Assembly: GCA_002049455.2 (NCBI GenBank)
Contig: KV918869.1
Location: 124,001 to 188,000 of the forward strand
Source: Porphyra umbilicalis
Taxonomy: Eukaryota > Rhodophyta > Bangiophyceae > Bangiales > Bangiaceae
Reading direction: 5' to 3'
DNA length: 64,000 bases
The position numbers and the translations under genes were made by a program. Under the pieces are notes generated by a model. That model was not told the origin of the DNA and did not search any database. It worked only from the letters and a program-made list of their open reading frames with translations. This document shows, piece after piece, positions 21,253-33,444 of the stretch. Every line of letters begins with the position of its first letter. Position 1 is the stretch's first letter.

Positions 21253-23664
21253 CGTGGGCTTGGATCTGCTCGTGCCGGCGGCGGCAGGGTGACAAAGGAG
21301 GAGTGGAGGTGCAAGAGAAGAGCGGGGGGAGGGGTGAACGAAGCGTGCGCGCGAGGGGGAGAGTCGGTGCAGATGCCGGCGGGTCGGTGGGCCTGTGCTT
21401 GTCCGGGGCAGGCTGCGGGTCGAGAGCCGGCCGCCACCGCGCTCTTATGTGACCCGCCGGCGGCTCACCGCCCGCCCACGGGCCGCTCGCTCCCCGCTCC
21501 GTGCCACCCCCACCGCCAGCACGTCTCCAATGCGGGCGCTCCCAGCCCTGCCGTCGCGACGCAGGGTGCCCAGAAGCCGCCGCCCAGCCGCACGCCGCGG
21601 GAGCGCACTCTTGCCCCGCCTCGTCGCGGGCGGCCGGCGCGCCCGCCACCTCCGCCCGTGCCCATGCAAGGGTCGCCCGCGCACCGACCGCCCCGTCCAA
21701 CCACCATAGACCCCCCCCCCCCCCGCTGGCACTTTGCATCGACGCGGCCGCCGACGCGGGCGCCCGCCAGAACGCCGCGCTCGTGCACGGGCATGGCACC
21801 CGCCCGTCTACCGACGACCATGTGGGGCACGCGAGGCGGGCTCCTTACAACGACGCCCGCCCCCCCCCGCCTGCCGACAGGCCTCCCCCGTCACCACCTC
21901 TCGTCACCACGCCTTGTGCGCCGCGGGGCGGGGGACCATGGGGCGGTCCGACGTTGCCGCAGCGGCGGCGCTCCATGCCCATGCATGGGCACGGTGGGCC
22001 CACCGTGCGCGCGAGCGCGTTGCCGAGGTGCGGGGGCTCTCGTGGTCAGTGGGTGGGGCACGCGGCGCGAGGGGGAGGTGCCGCCCGCCACGCGACCGGG
22101 TGGCCGCCTGTCGGGTGCGGCGAGGGCATGACACGCGCGGTAGGGTGCGCGTCGCACCGTGGAGACGCACCGCGGCGCGGCGGGGCTCACGCTCAACAGC
22201 ACTCGGCACGGAATGGCCAAACTATCATTGTCACTACTGGTGAATTATTCTGTTCTTTTTCGACACCAATATTTTGTCATGAAAGTCAGTTGTGGCCCGA
22301 ACAGAGTTAATTGACGGAGACCCCCCCCCTGCCGCTCCTCTGGCAAGCTTCCCCCGCCCATTGAAGGTCATTGATGGTCGTCGGCCGTACAGTGCGCCAG
22401 ATCCCTCTGCGACCGAGTATCAAATGTCGATGTTTTCAGTGTGGTGGCCGACCCCGCTGCGGAGCGGCGGTGCCGAGACCGCCCACGCCGCTCGCCGACG
22501 ACAGGCTGCGCGGCCGCGGCCGCACCACTCCACTGCATGGGTGGGGATCCCCGCTCCGCCGCCCGAGTCATGGCCATGGACCCACCGCCCCATGGATGGA
22601 GGAGCGGGTGGGGGGGAGGGTGGACCCACCGCCGCCGCCCCGCCCCGGCCGGCTGGGGGAGGATGCCCAGAATAGCCGCGGTGCGGCAGACGGCGCGGGG
22701 GGGGGGGGGGGAGTGCGGGGCTTGGGCCATTCGCGGGGGACTCCCGTTGCCGTCGGCAACCTCCCCCCACCGGGTGTTGCCCGCCCCGCTTCTAGGCCCG
22801 CGGCAGGCGGGCGTCGCCTGCCTCGACGCCCCGGCCCCTGCCGAGAATCATCCCCCGTCGCTCCATGACGTGCGCCGCCGAGAATGGCTCGGCCCTGTCG
22901 TCCGCGGCGCCCGTGGTGCGGTGCCGCCGGCACCCGCCCTCCCGCCGCCGCTGCTTCCAGCACGGGGGGATACTGGTCATCGCACCGACGGCGGACGGGC
23001 GGCCGCCCGCCCGCCCCATGGACGGCGGGGTTGCCCCATGGACGCGCACGACGCTCGGCGGCGGGACCCATTGCGCGACACGGACGCCCCGCCAACGGAC
23101 CGCCTGCTTTCCGTCCACCGTGCGGGGTGACAAAGCGGGTGTCGGCGGCGGGCAATGGGGACGTCAGGCAGGGGGCGCCGGCGGCGGCGGCGGAAACGGC
23201 GGCGCCGAGCTGGAGGGGGGGTGGTGACGGCGGCTGCGCCTTCCACCCGCAGTGGGCCGTGGGAGGCTTCTTTCCAGCAGCACGCGGGGGGGGGGAGGGC
23301 GCTGAGGCGGCCTCGTGTGTGGTTGGTCGTCGCCGCGGGCGCGGGCGTCGGGCGGCCGGCGGTGGTTGCCTGCGGCGGGAGACGCCCGTGTGCGCGTGCG
23401 GGCTGCCGGTGCAGGCGGCAGCGAGCGCGCGCGACACGGGCGGCGGGCGGCGCGGTGAGCCGCGCGCTGGCCCCATAAAAGCGTGACGGTGGCTGGCTCC
23501 TGGACCCGTATCCCGCCCCTCGCCAGCACCCACGCACCGGCCTCGGCATCCACGGCCGCTTCCGCTCGCAGGACCCATCCCCTCCGCCGCTACTCTCGCT
23601 CGGCTGCCACCAACTCTACACCCCCCCTCCGTCGGCCGCCACACCCGCCACCGCCAAGCACACG
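21253..23664. promoter_or_regulatory. Divergent intergenic region between the two glycine-rich protein genes
   Basis: About 2.4 kb shared by the head-to-head paralogues. Each side carries a TATA-like box at a matched distance from its ATG: CATAAGAG (minus, 21449-21442) and CATAAAAG (plus, 23474-23481). Both are followed by a C/T-rich leader. An AT-richer patch lies at 22205-22320. The arrangement would allow co-regulation. No gene is supported inside. Confidence 0.5.
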
Positions 23665-24296
23665 ATGAAGTTCTCCACCACCGCCGTCGCCGTTGCGGCC
23701 GCCGTGACAACGACCGCCGCGGTGGCCGTCGCGTCCGTGTCGGGGGCGGTCCCCCCGGCCCCCGTCGGCCGCCAAGCGGCGGCGGCGGCAACGACGGCAA
23801 CGGCCGACACGGCGGCGTGGACGCCCCCCACCGCCGCGGGGGGCGCGTGGAAGCCCCCCGTCGGCGCCGACGGCAAGCCGCTGCCGCTGCCGACGGGCAA
23901 GGACGGGCGACCGCTGCTGCCCGCCGACGCCGACGGCACGCCGCTGGTCGTGGCCGGCCCCGACGGCAAGCCGCTCGTACCGGTGGGCACCGACGGCAAG
24001 CCGCTGGTGCCTGTCGGCGCCGACGGGCAGCCACGCGCGCCGGCGCCGCGGGGCGGGCACGCGGGCGGTGCGCGGGACAAGAAGCAGGGGCGGTCCCACA
24101 GCTCCTTTTTCCCCTACTTCCTCCCCGGGCCGTGGGGCGGGTACGGGTATGGGGGGTACGGCGGCGGGTTTGGGGGTATGGGGGGTACGGGGGTTACGGT
24201 CGCGGCGGGTTTGGGGGATATGGGGGGTACAGCCGTGGTGGCTATGGCGGGTACGGCGGGTACGGCGGGTACGGCGGGTATGGTGGGTTTTATTGA
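23665..24296 (+). CDS. Glycine-rich secreted protein, copy 2
   Basis: ATG at 23665 after a C/T-rich leader. Signal peptide MKFSTTAVAVAAAVTTTAAV, then VGADGKPLPLPTGKDG-type repeats (about seven), DKKQGRSHSSFFPYFLP, and a C-terminal block of GGYGGYG repeats ending in YGGFY and TGA at 24294-24296. The frame is continuous to about 24170. The GGY repeats and the stop are then read in the next frame, because of one extra base near the G-run 24172-24176. It is the divergent paralogue of the gene at 21252, with nearly identical N-terminus and repeats. Likely a structural extracellular-matrix protein; exact role unknown. Confidence 0.83.
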
Positions 24297-25313
24297 GGTG
24301 GGACACGGATGACGGGGCGGGGAGGGGGGTGGCGTGGCGGAGCCGCCGTGGCAACCGCCGCCGCTGCAGCGCAGTGGCGGGAGGGTGGAGCGCGTAGACT
24401 CTTGGATGGCGGGTGGGGTGGGCGGCGGCGCGTGTGGTCGCATGCCACTGGGTGAGGAAACAGCAAGGTCTTTTGTCTATTGTGGTGTGCTGTCTTCTCC
24501 ACGCCTGGCCGTGTACGTCTGGGCGCATCGAGAGCGGCGGGGAGGGCCAGGGATGCTGCCGCCGCTTGACCCGCCCTCCGTCCCAAACGTCTTTGCTGAC
24601 CGTGACGTTGCCCCCCAACGTCGCTGCTTTCCGCAGCCCGTCAGAGCCTGTGACCGCGGCGGCGGTTGCGCCAGCGGGTGGCGCCACCCGCCGTGGACGG
24701 GCACGCCATCACGGCGCCCCGTGGCGCGCCGCCGCGCGCCATACAGTAGCGCGGGGGCGGACACCCACAATGGGAAGACGCCCAATCCCATGCTCAGCGT
24801 CGAGCACCACCATCAATGACACATGCTTGACAGTACGCGCGCGCAACCCCGTCCACACGCCACTTGTTTTCCTTCCGCATGCCCAGTGGTCCCCCCTTGC
24901 GTCCCGACCACCGGTCGCGCCATCATGCCAATGATTGGCATGGACACCCCCCGGGCCGCCTCCGCCGCCGCCGCGGTAGTCACCCATCACCCGCGCCGCC
25001 GGCGTCTGCCCATTGACTGGCCGACCGTCGGCGCCGTGCACCCGCCGCCCCGCGCATCGGGCTGTGTGGCGGCGGCGGTCTACGCGGCGGCGGCCGTGCC
25101 TCCTCGACCGCACCGGTGGTGGAGCGTGCGGTCCTCCTGACAGCGGCGCGCGGCACGGGGGGGGTCCCCTGGTCCCTAGCGGCTTGCCCGACGGGGGGAC
25201 CCGCGCCCGCAGACGCCGCCTCCCCCGTCTGCGTGGGGTGGAGGGGGGCCCGCGTCCCACCCAGGGCGGCGCGCCGGCGCGGCGCAGCCGCGACCCGTGT
25301 GCAGAGGGTGAGA
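24297..25313. other. 3' flank of glycine-rich copy 2, no gene
   Basis: The first about 100 bp match the 3' flank left at 14105-14220. Beyond that it is GC-rich DNA without a supported gene. Confidence 0.35.
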
Positions 25314-27212
25314 AAACCAGTTCGCGTTCGAGTCTCTCACAGACCCCGCACTCGACGATTCTCCAACCACGGTTTCCAGCCTCCAGACCGCGAAGTGTTC
25401 GAGTCTATGTCACTTGTCAAGCACTGGCAAACACTCTGCAGCCACGGTTCAGGAGCACGTAATGTACTGGCGCAGTCTGGAGGGAGTTTGTGCTATAATC
25501 TCAATTTCTTCCATTAGATGACTACCCATACTCATCACCTCTATAGGTAGCCAGTCCAGATGACACGGTGGCAATGACAGCCGTCGGGCCTGGAGGCGGC
25601 TGTCGTCCGCCCCCCAGGCTGGTGCCCGCCTAGCGGGCGATAGCACTAGAAGAGGGCGCAGAACGTATCTGAAAAGGCATGTGAATTGGTAAAGAGCCCC
25701 AACGGCGATAAGGGTGACGGCGGCGGGTGCCGCTGGGGCCGGCTGCGACAGGCGGGAGCCGCCGGGTGACTGATGGTTGTTGGCTCCCCTGGCCATCTCA
25801 GTGGAACACAAGAGAAACAGTGAGCAAAAGCAATGAAGGGGGGGCATGAGGGGGTGAGGAAGGAAGGGGGAGGGGGGGTAATGAAGAGGGGGGGGGGGGG
25901 AGAGGAAGGGGGCAAGGTGCGGTAGCTCGAAGACCAGAACGGCGGTGCTTGGGCAGAATGAGGCAAGACGAAGACGGCGGGGTCGGACAGCGGCTCGGGG
26001 GGGGGAACAGCGGGACGCTCGAGGATATCGCATGCAAAGGAAGGGGGGGGTGACGGCTGTAGGCGAGGGACAAAGTCGGGGAGGGGATAGGTCACTGACG
26101 CGGCGAGTGCCACGCAGGACGCCGCAGACGGCTTCGTTGGACAACAATTTGCGCGCTCGAAGTCGAAGTGGCGCGCTTCGGGTCAATCATCATGGCAGAT
26201 CGTTGGCCAATCATGTCCTGGATCATCGTGCAATGGGACAGATCAAGCGTGTAAGCCAATCACAGCTCGGATTGAGCAGACGTTGGTTCGCTTGAGATGC
26301 CCGCCCAAACTGCTCCGAACCCTGAGGAAGGCCCAAGCAGGGGCTCTGAGCTGGTCCAAACGGCACGCCGTGGCGCCCTCGTCCTGCCGTTGTGAGGACG
26401 TCCGCTGCATTCGCCAGTGTCTGTCAGGGGCCACCATGGCCCTTGCCCCTGCCTCTGCCACCACCCCCCCGACTGCCAGCCCCCCCCTCCCCTCTCCTAC
26501 ATTTGTGTAACTCTGCCCTCTGTTTCGTTGTGTTTTCCTCGACGCCCCCCTCTCCATTCTTTGACGAGCCGCACCTTCCCTTCTCCTCTGATGTCTTTCC
26601 CCGTCCTCCCCCACCCCTCCCCCCCCCGGTCATGTTCAGCTGTTATTTTCCTTTGTTTCTGTTGCTGTATGCATCCGATGGCTCTAGAACAGACCTGACC
26701 ATCGCACAGTTGATGTGTCCCCGCACTTCGACCCTCACCGCACCCTCACCGCACCACCGCTTGGCCGATATTACATGCTCTGGTTGCTCACCCGTCCTTG
26801 TTTATAAACCAGCACTTTCCCTTTCGTTCTGCTCAGTCCGCTAGCGGGCACCAATGCGGACGGCGACCCGGTCGTCGCCGCCCACGAGCAGCCCAGGGCC
26901 GTCACAGCCGGCATCGGCTTCGACAGGTTTACCTATAGCGATGCGACTGTCTTGACCTTACAAGCAAGCAGTTGAGCGTTAGAGCTGGAGTATTGAGATG
27001 CAGTCAACTACTCCAACAGGACGCGGCTACGTATCAAAAAAGACCCCCAGCACGCTCGTGCGCTGACACCCCTCCCCATATGCTTGAAACAGACTCGAAC
27101 GGATGTGCCCCCAGACACAGGAAACGCCGATTTCGGGGACGCAGGCCTCGCCCGGAGCGGAGACTCGAACGGCGATTCATTGGCAGAAACAGACTCGAAC
27201 GGGAACTGGTTT
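25314..27212. mobile_element. Non-autonomous inverted-repeat element with TTCGAGTCT subterminal motifs
   Basis: Ends 25314-25335 and 27191-27212 are 22-bp inverted repeats with one mismatch (AAACCAGTTCnCGTTCGAGTCT). The motif TTCGAGTCT or its complement AGACTCGAA recurs just inside both ends (25328, 25398; 27090, 27163, 27191) in mirror orientation. No target duplication could be fixed, and no transposase is seen. Interior: a purine/pyrimidine-asymmetric tract at 25840-26100 and C/T-rich DNA at 26450-26650. Confidence 0.6.
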
Positions 27213-27435
27213 CAGCATGTACCTCTCGAGTGGGAAGCCAACAAGAGCGCGCCAGACGCGCGCGCACCTGACGGCACACCGGCAGAGGGCGGTCATCACT
27301 GCCGTAAACGGCGCAGGAGCGTCCCCCCTCCTCCCCTACCACCCAGGCGGCGGGGTGGCGGGGGGGGTGGCCTTCCCCGGCGGCATGACTCCACTGCCTG
27401 CCGGCGGCGGCTGGCCCGACGATGCGATTGATGGT

Positions 27436-27466
<31 letters not shown>

Positions 27467-29240
27467 GCGGCGGCAGCGGCGGCAGCGGCGGCGGCGTCGG
27501 CGGCGCGGGCGTCGGCGGCGGTGCGTCGACGGCGCGGGGCTCCCCCCCCCCCGTCGGCCGGCCGGCGCTGGACCCTGACGCTCCGCCCCCCGCCGCCGGC
27601 GCGACGTTCGGCTAGGGGACCTCCCCCCCCGTTGATGCGGCGGCCGCAGTGGCAGGTTTCGCGCGGCGGCGGCGGCGGCGCGGCGGCAGGTGGCGGCGGC
27701 GACGGCGGGGAAAGAGGCGACGGCCGCCGCGGCCCCCGCCGCCGCGGCGGCGGCGGTGGTCAACACCGCCGCCCCGTCGGGGTTGTGCCCTCGAGCGGGT
27801 CAGGGGGGGGGGGGGTGCCCGCCTCAAGGACGGGGGGGGGCGCCCCCGCGGCGGGGGGGTAAGGGGAAGAGGGGTGACGCGCTGCCGACGCCAAAGGGCG
27901 CCGTGAAGCGGGGGGGGGGGGGCGAAGGAGGGGGTGGCGGCGCCAAAGGGCGCCGTGACGCCGGTGGGGTGGGGGGGGGGAGGGGATGGCGGCGCCGGTG
28001 TCAGAGGGGGGGGGGGGGAGCAGGGGGGGGGGGACCGTGTCGCCTGGGGACACGGGCTGCGGGGGCTCACCGCCTCGGGGCGGCGGGTGGCGGGACGCGC
28101 GGGTGTCGCCGCCGCCGCTGCCGCCGACGGGCATCGCTCGCCCGAGCGCACGCTGCGGTTGGTGATCCCCCCGGCTTCCCCGCGCCTGCTGCCGCCACCG
28201 GCCGTCTCGGCGACGCCCCCCGCGCGTCGGGCAACGACGGCGCCCCCCCCCCACCCCCTCATGCCCGTGGCGGCGGCGACGGCGGCGTGACCACTTCAAG
28301 CGCACGGGCATGCGGGAGGACGGCCGTGCCACGGCCGCCGCGTCACTGCGCCGCGGCCGTGCCCCGAGGCGGGAAGGTGCCTCCACAAAACGGGGACCGA
28401 CGCCCGGCAGCGTCGCGACGGCCAGCGTGACGGCGGTAGTGGCGGCGGCAGCGGCTGCGGCGGCGGGCGCGTGGCAGCGGCGGCGGCGGCGGGCGCGTGG
28501 CAGCGGTGGCGGCTCAGACGGAGGGGCCCCTCCCCACCGCCACCCCGTGCCACGGTAGGCGCGCGACAGAAACGTCACGGCCGCGACGACGCACCCACCG
28601 ACGTCGTCGGCAAGCCGCCGGCGCCACGGGCGATGCGTGGCGCCGACCAGCGCAACCGGCGCCACCGGCGCCACGGGCGCCGCCCGTCACCGCCCCGCCG
28701 CACGCGTCTGCCGCGCGTCGTCAGCTCACGCGGCACCAAGGCGATCGCGGCCGCGCGGCGGCGCCGGCGGGGACACTGACCTCCGTCGCCGCCGCACGGT
28801 CGCCCCCCGACGCCCGTCTTCGCGGGCGGGCGGGCGGGCGGGCGGGCCGCACCCCCCCCCGCTGCCGACGGCTGCTGCGACGACGCGCCCGCCGCCCGTC
28901 GGCGGTGCGGGCGGGGGCAGTCAGTGGCATGTCGGGGATATGCGGGCCCCCGACGCTCCCTGCGCGTGGTGCCTGACGGGCGCAGCGTCCTCCCAGCCCC
29001 CCTTGCGCGCGCGTGGCGAGCTGGTCGTGGCGCCGCCGGCAGTGCCGTCGGCGGCCACCCAACGCCACCGACGGGGTGGGCGTCGGCCACAGCGTCATCT
29101 CTCGCTCGCGGCGCCTGCCGCCACGGACGTCGCTGCGGCCGGTCGGCCGTCCATCAGGGGCGGGGCGGGGGCGGAGGATGGGCACGATCGCGGCGTGCCC
29201 GCCGGCCAGCTCATTGCCTTAGCGGCACGCCTAAAGTCGT
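27213..29240. other. GC-rich low-complexity region, no supported gene
   Basis: GCG/GGC triplet tracts and long G- or C-runs (for example 27787-27820, 28001-28033) keep most frames open on both strands. It may be a decayed relative of the Ala-rich blocks that follow, but I could not align it. No motif supports a protein call. Confidence 0.35.
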
Positions 29241-31435
29241 TCTCATAGTATTTTCAAGTGTTATTACAGACCGGCCGGCGGCAGCTACGCGTGGCGGCGC
29301 TTAAGGTCCGCCCCCCCACCCGCCCTGCCCGCGCGCATGCCCCACCCGGGCGCCCGCCGGCCCGGCATGCGCGGAAGCAGCCACAGGCGCCGCTGCTCTT
29401 GGGGCGTCGACGGCGGAACCGCAGCCGCCGCAGCCACCGCCACCACGTCCGACGGCGCGCACGGAGGCTTCCCCCCCCCCCCGGCAGCGCGGACGCCCCA
29501 CATCGCCGCCGGCCGGGCGGTCGTTCCCGACTCTCCCCCCCCCCCCCCCCCCCACCGCCACCGACGCCACCCCAAGGCGCCAAGCGGGGTCGCTCCCCCC
29601 CCCCCCCCGCCCCCCCAGACGTCCACGGCAACCGGTTGGCCATAACGGTGGCGGCTACCGACGCCTACGCCGCCGCCAAGTGCGCGACCGCGGACGCCAG
29701 CGCGCGCTTTCGCCGCCCGACTGCCGCTGCAGCCGCCGCCCGCCGCGCCGCGGCGGCGGCCGCTGCTACTACCAAGCGTGCCGCGATGGCCGCCGCCGTC
29801 ACGGCCGGGCGCGTGGCAGTGGCGGTGGCCGAGGTCAATGCGACAGCAGCCGCCGCCGACGCCAAAGCTGTCGAGGCGACGGCGGAGACGGCTGCAGCCG
29901 TCCGCGTCGCCGTCGCCGCCCAGGGCCGCCGCCACGGTGGGCGCCGCATCACCCACGCCGCCGTCGCCGCAACCGCCGTCGCCGCCGACCGCCACGGCAC
30001 GCGAGCGGCGGTGGCAGCGAGCGGCGCCGCCGGCGCCACCGCATGGCCGGCAACCAAAAAGACGGGCGCCAACGGCGGTCACACGCTCGCTGCCCCCCCC
30101 CTTTCACGGGGACGGCGGCGGCGGCCAACGACGCCCGCACGCCCGTGGCTTAATTTTTCGCCTCGATACCGCCGACAGTGACGAAACCGCCTGTTGCCGC
30201 CGCCGCCGTCGCCACCACGGCGCGGCTGGCGGCCCTCCCCGGTCGCGGCGGTTGGGCGAGCGACGGGGTGGCGGCCGCCGTTGCGCCTCCCGCCCTGACG
30301 CGCGCGGTGGCGGCGGCGAGGGCAAAGACCACTGCCACCGCCTGCGGCGCCGCCAGCGCCGCGGCGGCCGCCGTCCCGGGCGGCGGCGCGTCGACCGCCC
30401 GGCTCGCGGTGGTAGCGGCCGCCGCTGCCGCCGCCGCCACGCCGAAAGTTGACAGGGTGGCGAAATCGACCGGCGCAGCCGACCGGGTCAAAGCGCCGCC
30501 CGGCCCGCCCCGCAGTGGAAGAGCAGAGAGCACCGCCGCCACCCGCCAGGCGGCGCCCATCAGCCGCACGGTACCGACGGCCGGCGCCACCACCGTCCGT
30601 GCCGCAGCGGCGGCGCTGGCGACCGGCGGCGGCGCGCCCGCCGCCGCCACCGCCGCCTCGACGGCCGCCCACGCGCGGGTGACGGCGGCGGCGGCGGCGG
30701 CAGCGGCCGCCGCCGCTGCCGCCACCGCTACTGCCACCAGCCGCCCCGCCGCACGCGGCAGGCGGGGTGGGGGCAGCGGCGGGGGTGGCTCAGCCCTTCC
30801 GCCATCCACGGCCGCCACAGCGGCGGCGACGGCTACGGCGGCCGTGTCCGCGGACCCCCCCCCCCCCCACGACATGTCCCCCTGAGCGACAGCGTGCGGA
30901 GGGTCGCGGCCATCACCCAGCCGGCGGCATGGTCGCAGGCGACGCCCTCCGCCTCTTCTCTCCCCCCCCCCACCCCCCCCACCCCCACCCCCTCCACCGC
31001 CGCCACCGTGGAATTGTACTTCGGCGGCGATGCGCCGTGCTTGCGCGCACAACGCGGTGCCGCCGAGCCTGTCGGCGTCGGTCGCCGCTGCCGCCGCAGC
31101 GGCGGTGGCCGCCGCACGCCCGGCCTCTGCTTCGGCGGCGTCGGCGGCGAGGTGGTCGTCGACTGTGGCGGCGGCGGTGACGGCCAGCCGCCACCACGCC
31201 GCCGACGGGGGAGGGAGTGGCGCCCGCAGCTGGCGGCGGTGGGCGTCGACGGGGAGCGCCACGGGGAGGCTGGGGAGGCCCGATGCGAGGGGACAGCGGG
31301 GTTCTCGTCCAGCCCGACTTGGTCCATGGCGGCCCGCACCGAGGCGGCGGGCAGGTCAGCGGCCGGCGATGGGATGGTCGCCTCTGCCGGTGACCGCCTC
31401 GGCAGCCCGCACGCGCAATATAGTGCCCCTTTCTC
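29241..31435. repeat. Ala-rich duplicated block, copy A (about 2.2 kb)
   Basis: Starts with AAGTGTTATTACAGACC and pairs, block for block, with 35201-37425. Shared on the + strand reading: AAAK(C/R)ATADASAR(F/S)RRP and GRVAVAVA. Shared on the - strand reading: VDAHRRQ, TVDD(H/R)LAA, RDPP.AV, GGGRAEPPPPLP / GGGKAPPPLP, and AAGRLVA followed by Ala runs. The conserved peptides occur on both strands, so I cannot decide the coding strand. The - strand reading 31262-30150 has the more protein-like conserved stretch (helical, Ala/Val-rich). Could be a diverged gene pair or a non-coding repeat family. Confidence 0.55.
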
Positions 31436-31440
31436 CTCTT

Positions 31441-32011
31441 AATACGGATGTTTCCCGAGACGCATCCGGCGCAACAACGAACAAACTAACAGTTTGCGCT
31501 GCGCTCCCCGGCAGTTGAAAACAACAAGTTGGTCCCACAGGGCAGGGACCAGGTAGCGAAGCTTCCACTTTTCGTGACAACACAGACAAACAGTTTGGGA
31601 AAAAGACAATAGGCACCAGTGCGCATCCACCAGTTCTTGACATTCGATCAGATTGACTTGGAGATACATTCTTTCTCCAATGCTATCCACCCTTTTCGTC
31701 GCCTGACAAACCCTCAAGTAGCCCTGTTTTTTCGTGCAGAAGATGGCAGAATCGGCCTTCCTGTCAGTGCAATGATGTTTCCTTACTATGCAGGGGTGCA
31801 TAGTAAAGGAAGCTACAGGAATGGAGAAAGACTGTAGCCTCACAGGACAGATCTCGACGAGCTGAGTCGAACGGTGTGTCCAACTCCAACATAACGTTTG
31901 CTCAAACAATAAGGATTCTATCCTAAGGCGCCAAATGTGTTTCCCGTCACACGAGCGAGTGCTTCACCCATTCTACAAATATTGTTAGGATGACTGACAG
32001 AGCAATTAACT
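31441..32011. other. AT-richer spacer, no recognised gene
   Basis: Begins with TTAATACGGATGTTTCCCG, which recurs (one or two changes) at 39242-39260. A 156-codon frame is open on the minus strand (31909-31439) but starts with TTG and resembles nothing I know. An imperfect hairpin lies at about 31777-31812. Confidence 0.3.
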
Positions 32012-32013
32012 TA

Positions 32014-32454
32014 TTGCTGATCCCCCAATTCTGTCCTCATCGCCTCGGAACGGTAGTGGAACGGCAATGAATGCAGATATCTCATTGGTCGAGCAGTCCG
32101 ACAGCAGTGCATGTCCGGCCCGATCTTTACAGAATGTGCCCGTACGGCCCCCAATCGCACAATCGACGCCTTCGTTTTTCTGCACTTTTCTGCGTATCTC
32201 CCAGAAAATCTCGATATCCCAACGATTGCGGGCCGGTTGCTCCCTTGACACGGAAGGGATCGGAAGAAAATCTCAAGAAAAAGAAGGATCTCGGTTCTGC
32301 ACGGAAGTGGCGGTGGGAGAGCCAATAGGACATCTCAGATTCGTGCTGAGCAGCTGTTTACCGCTGCGTTTAACCAATAGATGGCCAGTTCCACAAGAAC
32401 CGTACCGCCAGGAACCGTTCCTGGTCGATGAGGTCAGAATTGGGGGATCAGCAA
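32014..32454. mobile_element. MITE, 441 bp, TA target duplication
   Basis: The left end TTGCTGATCCCCCAATTCTG is matched by the inverted right end (32435-32454), and the similarity continues with indels for about 40 bp. TA flanks both sides (32012-32013, 32455-32456), as for Tc1/mariner-type transposons. No transposase; AT-rich relative to surroundings. Confidence 0.8.
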
Positions 32455-32456
32455 TA

Positions 32457-33444
32457 TCATGTGATGCAGTATTCAGCATAATGGTTGTACATCGGGGGAG
32501 CGTCTCTTTTCGATGCTGCCATAGAATTCCGAGCTTCAGCACTGTAATGTGGCCTTTCGTTCTGCTCCTTCACACTTTTGACCACGACGTAGTTGGGTCC
32601 CTTTCCTCTTTCCCAGTTGTTGTTGTGTCCCTTTGTCTTCTCCAGTTAAAGCGTCCCCATTGTCGGTCCCCATTTGGTATCTTCATCTTTGTCGTATGAT
32701 TCTCAGCACAAAGAAATGGACAGCAAGGCAGACAAGCGCAGCACCCGGCGCGCCGCCACACGCAGGGGGAGGTCGACAGCAGAGGCGATCAGATGCCTCA
32801 AGAAAAGTAGAACAGAAGAGTAAACACCCCGGCTGGGGCTCGGGGGGGGACGGGGAAGGACGAGGAGCACATTGAAGAAAAAACGTACCTGAGTGCAGCG
32901 CAACGTGCATGGTGTGCGGTGGGGGGGAAGGGGGGGGGGAAAGAAATGGGCGGATGCGGCGCGCTGGGGCAAAGAAATGGGCGGATGTGGCGAGCGCGTC
33001 CAAGAGAGAGCACGGTGGTGCGGTGACGACGATGGAGGGGTGCTGTGAAAGCCCCGACGGAGGGGCGAGATGGCGAGACGACGGAAGAGGGCGGAGACGC
33101 GGTGCTGATATGGCCGCAAAGATTCGCGCTGCTGACCATTTCGGGGCTCTTGTGCGGAGTACAGTGTTCCAGGAAGGCATCTGTAAACGCTTCTGGAGGA
33201 AGCTGTAATCGCTCGCATGTGTAATCCTTCTGGACCAGAGCGATCGTAGGCCATCTACTTCTGAAACGTGGATACGTGTGATTGGGCGTACAGATGGGAT
33301 CATCCAATCACGTGGCCCAGAGGGTGACCATCAAACAGACCAGGGCCATCAATTTCATGCAACGTGGCTGCCTGAGCGTTGAGAACGCGAATGGATCCCT
33401 ACTAGAAGCTTCGCTAAATATGTAAGCCGTCATCGAAGCCCTCG
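32457..33444. other. No supported gene
   Basis: C/T-rich to A-rich sequence; both strands have open frames of 100-200 codons without family signatures. Confidence 0.3.

Noticed and set aside
31439..31909. Minus-strand 156-codon frame
   Set aside because: Starts with TTG only, no family resemblance and overlaps an imperfect hairpin; kept only as a remark.
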